Assembly (NCBI RefSeq): GCF_009730915.1
Contig: NC_052474.1
Span: forward strand, 2,019,501-2,083,500
Direction: 5' to 3'
From: Dioscorea cayenensis subsp. rotundata
Taxonomy: Eukaryota > Streptophyta > Magnoliopsida > Dioscoreales > Dioscoreaceae
Length of the DNA stretch: 64,000 nucleotides
The position numbers and the translations under genes were made by a program. Positions 59,695 to 64,000 of the stretch are shown here, in pieces. The notes beneath the pieces were generated by a model, which ran no database searches, was not told the origin of the DNA, and saw only the letters and a program-made list of their open reading frames with translations. Position 1 is the first letter of the stretch. Each line of letters starts with the position of its first letter.

Positions 59695-59960
59695 GGAGGT
59701 CTCAAGCGGGGTCTGGGTTTGGGGGACTGAGGATGAAGTGTTGACAGGATGCTGAGAAGTGTAGGGGGGCGATAGTCTCTACGAATGCTTCCGAATGCTT
59801 GACGTGCTCCTCCACGAGAACCCCCGTGTGAATGACGAACTCCACCGCGAGCTCCACCGTGATGATGACGGGCACCGTCGTGAGGATCACGAGCGCCGCC
59901 GTGAGGAGCACGAGCGCCGCCCAGGAACCGCATCCTCCCTTATTATTTTGAATTGGTGTT

Positions 59961-60640
59961 TGAAACACGAGTTTTTTTTTTCACAAATCTTTGAATATCT
60001 TGTAAGATACTAAGAAATTTTATTTTTTAAAAAATATTATGTAAAATAATTGGATTATTTTAATTTTAAAATAAATATTGTTTTTTAATAAATAGTAGTT
60101 AATTATTACTTGATACTCAATTAAACGGATGAATTTTGAATTAGTGGAAACCTTAAATAATTTAGATGAATTGGTATACATAAAAAATTATTTTATATTA
60201 AAAATTAGCACCATTATGTAAATATTTATATAATAATTATAATATTTATTTTTTAAAATCATGATGTTCAGATAATATGTTTTAATAATATATCATAATT
60301 TTTTATATTATAAAAGTTAATAAGATTTAACCTTCAACTTTTTTGTTTTACATCATATTCCTTTTATTATATTTTTTATTATTGATGTTTCTTCTATTTT
60401 TTATGTAATATTTGTCCATCCATAAATTAATGTAATTTATCTATTTTTTTTTTCTGAAAAATCTTCAACCTCTATTTTCGGATTGTAATTCACTAATATT
60501 GTTTTTTAATTTGGGGAAAAAAATTAAATACTGATTTTTATGGGCGGTAACAAGAGAATAATTTTTAGTTGAGATTTAAAAAAATTCAATTCAAAAAAAC
60601 CTAAAACCCTCAGTGTAAAAGAAATCATAAAAAAGAAATT
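59961..60640. other. AT-rich spacer, no gene seen
   Basis: Very AT-rich, no ORF. It separates the LINE 5' end from the casein kinase promoter and leader. Confidence 0.5.
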
Positions 60641-60868
60641 TCAAGTTTTAAAAGGGGGTAAAAAGTAAAAATTGCAGTATAAATAGTTCATCTTCTCCAC
60701 AGTGAAGCGCTTCCTCATCTCCAGCCGATAATGGGATAAATCCTCTTCGTCTCGTAGTAGTCTCCGCGATCTCGATTTCCTCACATCTAAATCCACTAAT
60801 CTCTCAATCTCACTGCGTTTAGGGCTTCGATTTGGACCCTGGTTCTCTTTGATTTGGATCTTGGGCTG

Positions 60869-60951
60869 ATGCAATATCGGTTCTGGAGCGATTTTGTTGC
60901 AATGCTTGTTCTTAGGGTTTCAATTTGATGCGAAGAAAGGGACGTAATTGA
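60869..60951 (+). promoter_or_regulatory. Two overlapping small upstream ORFs in the CK1 leader
   Basis: In the probable leader, a 19-codon uORF (MQYRFWSDFVAMLVLRVSI, 60869-60928) ends in TGATG, its last base being the first base of a 7-codon uORF (MRRKGRN, 60928-60951). The main ATG is 75 nt further on. If transcription starts near 60700 and this part is not spliced out, the pair could dampen translation. A possible acceptor (TTTGTAG at about 60991) would remove them. Confidence 0.4.
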
Positions 60952-61026
60952 TAGTTCTGTTGGGGTTTTGGTTTGTGCGTGATTTCTTTGTAGTAAAAGT
61001 TGTTTCTTGATCCGGTCTTGGGCATC

Positions 61027-63965
<2,939 letters not shown>

Positions 63966-64000
63966 GTATTATTGATTGTGCCATCACTTAATCTATTTTC

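Larger units (their letters stand above)
53255..59960 (-). mobile_element. Nearly full-length L1-type LINE, decayed
   Basis: About 6.7 kb reading right to left. ORF1 comes first (59933-57298 area), then a second ORF with an apurinic-type endonuclease (NVRGLG near 57175, QETK near 57095, GDFN near 56780, SDH near 56540), then reverse transcriptase (55732-54938, intact motifs), zinc-binding domain (SFYNFLIDGGT, TPSKITLFCWLA and HLFINCSLFERIW, 54430-53830) and a 3' UTR ending ATCCACTTTTATT near 53258. The second ORF is broken at several places outside the RT core. The tail resembles that of the LINE at 16745-17432. A target duplication was not confirmed. The most complete LINE here and the best reference for the other fragments. 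Confidence 0.88.

Overview
This is nuclear DNA of a flowering plant. The genes are intron-rich with GT-AG splicing, long AT-rich spacers separate them, and the families are plant-specific or plant-typical: plastid chaperonin 60 beta, the TPLATE-complex subunit LOLITA, NPF transporters, a heavy-metal isoprenylated protein, an LSD1-type zinc-finger protein, a plant EYA phosphatase and a PIRL protein. A Stowaway-type MITE with CTCCCTCCGT-like ends, and a LINE whose ORF1 carries its CCHC knuckles ahead of its RNA-binding region, lean towards a monocot. The species cannot be fixed from sequence alone. A run of exactly 1000 N (28785-29784) marks a scaffold gap.

Layout. 1-5.1 kb: CPN60B (minus). 5.4-5.7 kb: MITE. 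6.3-8.0 kb: ERD2, the K/HDEL receptor (minus), with a tRNA-Gly(GCC) gene in its upstream region. 8.4-10.8 kb: LOLITA (minus). 11.5-21.4 kb: a tandem duplication of an NPF8-like transporter gene. Copy 1 (12100-14059) is open; copy 2 (19275-21267) is a pseudogene. The spacer between them is a transposon graveyard: a decayed PIF/Harbinger transposase carrying a hAT element inside it, a LINE 3' end and a GC-rich hAT-like MITE. 22.3-23.7 kb: SKP1-like gene (minus). 24.2-28.6 kb: LINE fragments in both orientations, then the gap. 30.8-32 kb: two-domain HIPP gene (plus). 32.2-34.3 kb: LOL1-type gene (minus). 37.8-42.6 kb: EYA phosphatase gene (minus). 43.3-43.9 kb: LINE 3' fragment. 45.0-46.8 kb: PIRL leucine-rich-repeat gene (minus). 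Its upstream region is duplicated farther out (47.0-48.5 and 50.1-51.4 kb), with a solo LTR between the copies. 53.3-60.0 kb: a nearly full-length but decayed LINE (minus). 61.0 kb to the end: the first nine coding exons of a casein kinase 1-like gene (plus), continuing beyond the window.

The genes are independent single-copy transcription units, not a co-regulated cluster. Themes recur by chance: secretory and endocytic trafficking (ERD2, LOLITA), signalling (EYA, CK1, PIRL, SKP1) and stress or metal responses (CPN60B, LOL1, HIPP). I reconstructed exons by hand from splice signals, reading frame and remembered family sequences. All phases close except in CPN60B, where two single-base surpluses at homopolymer runs disturb the transit peptide and the C-terminal tail. 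I found no convincing new molecular system. The points most worth a second look are the NPF pair (altered proton-coupling motif, decay of copy 2, a 222-bp identical tract), the hAT insertion inside the Harbinger catalytic motif, the CPN60B frame problems, and the duplicated PIRL upstream DNA.
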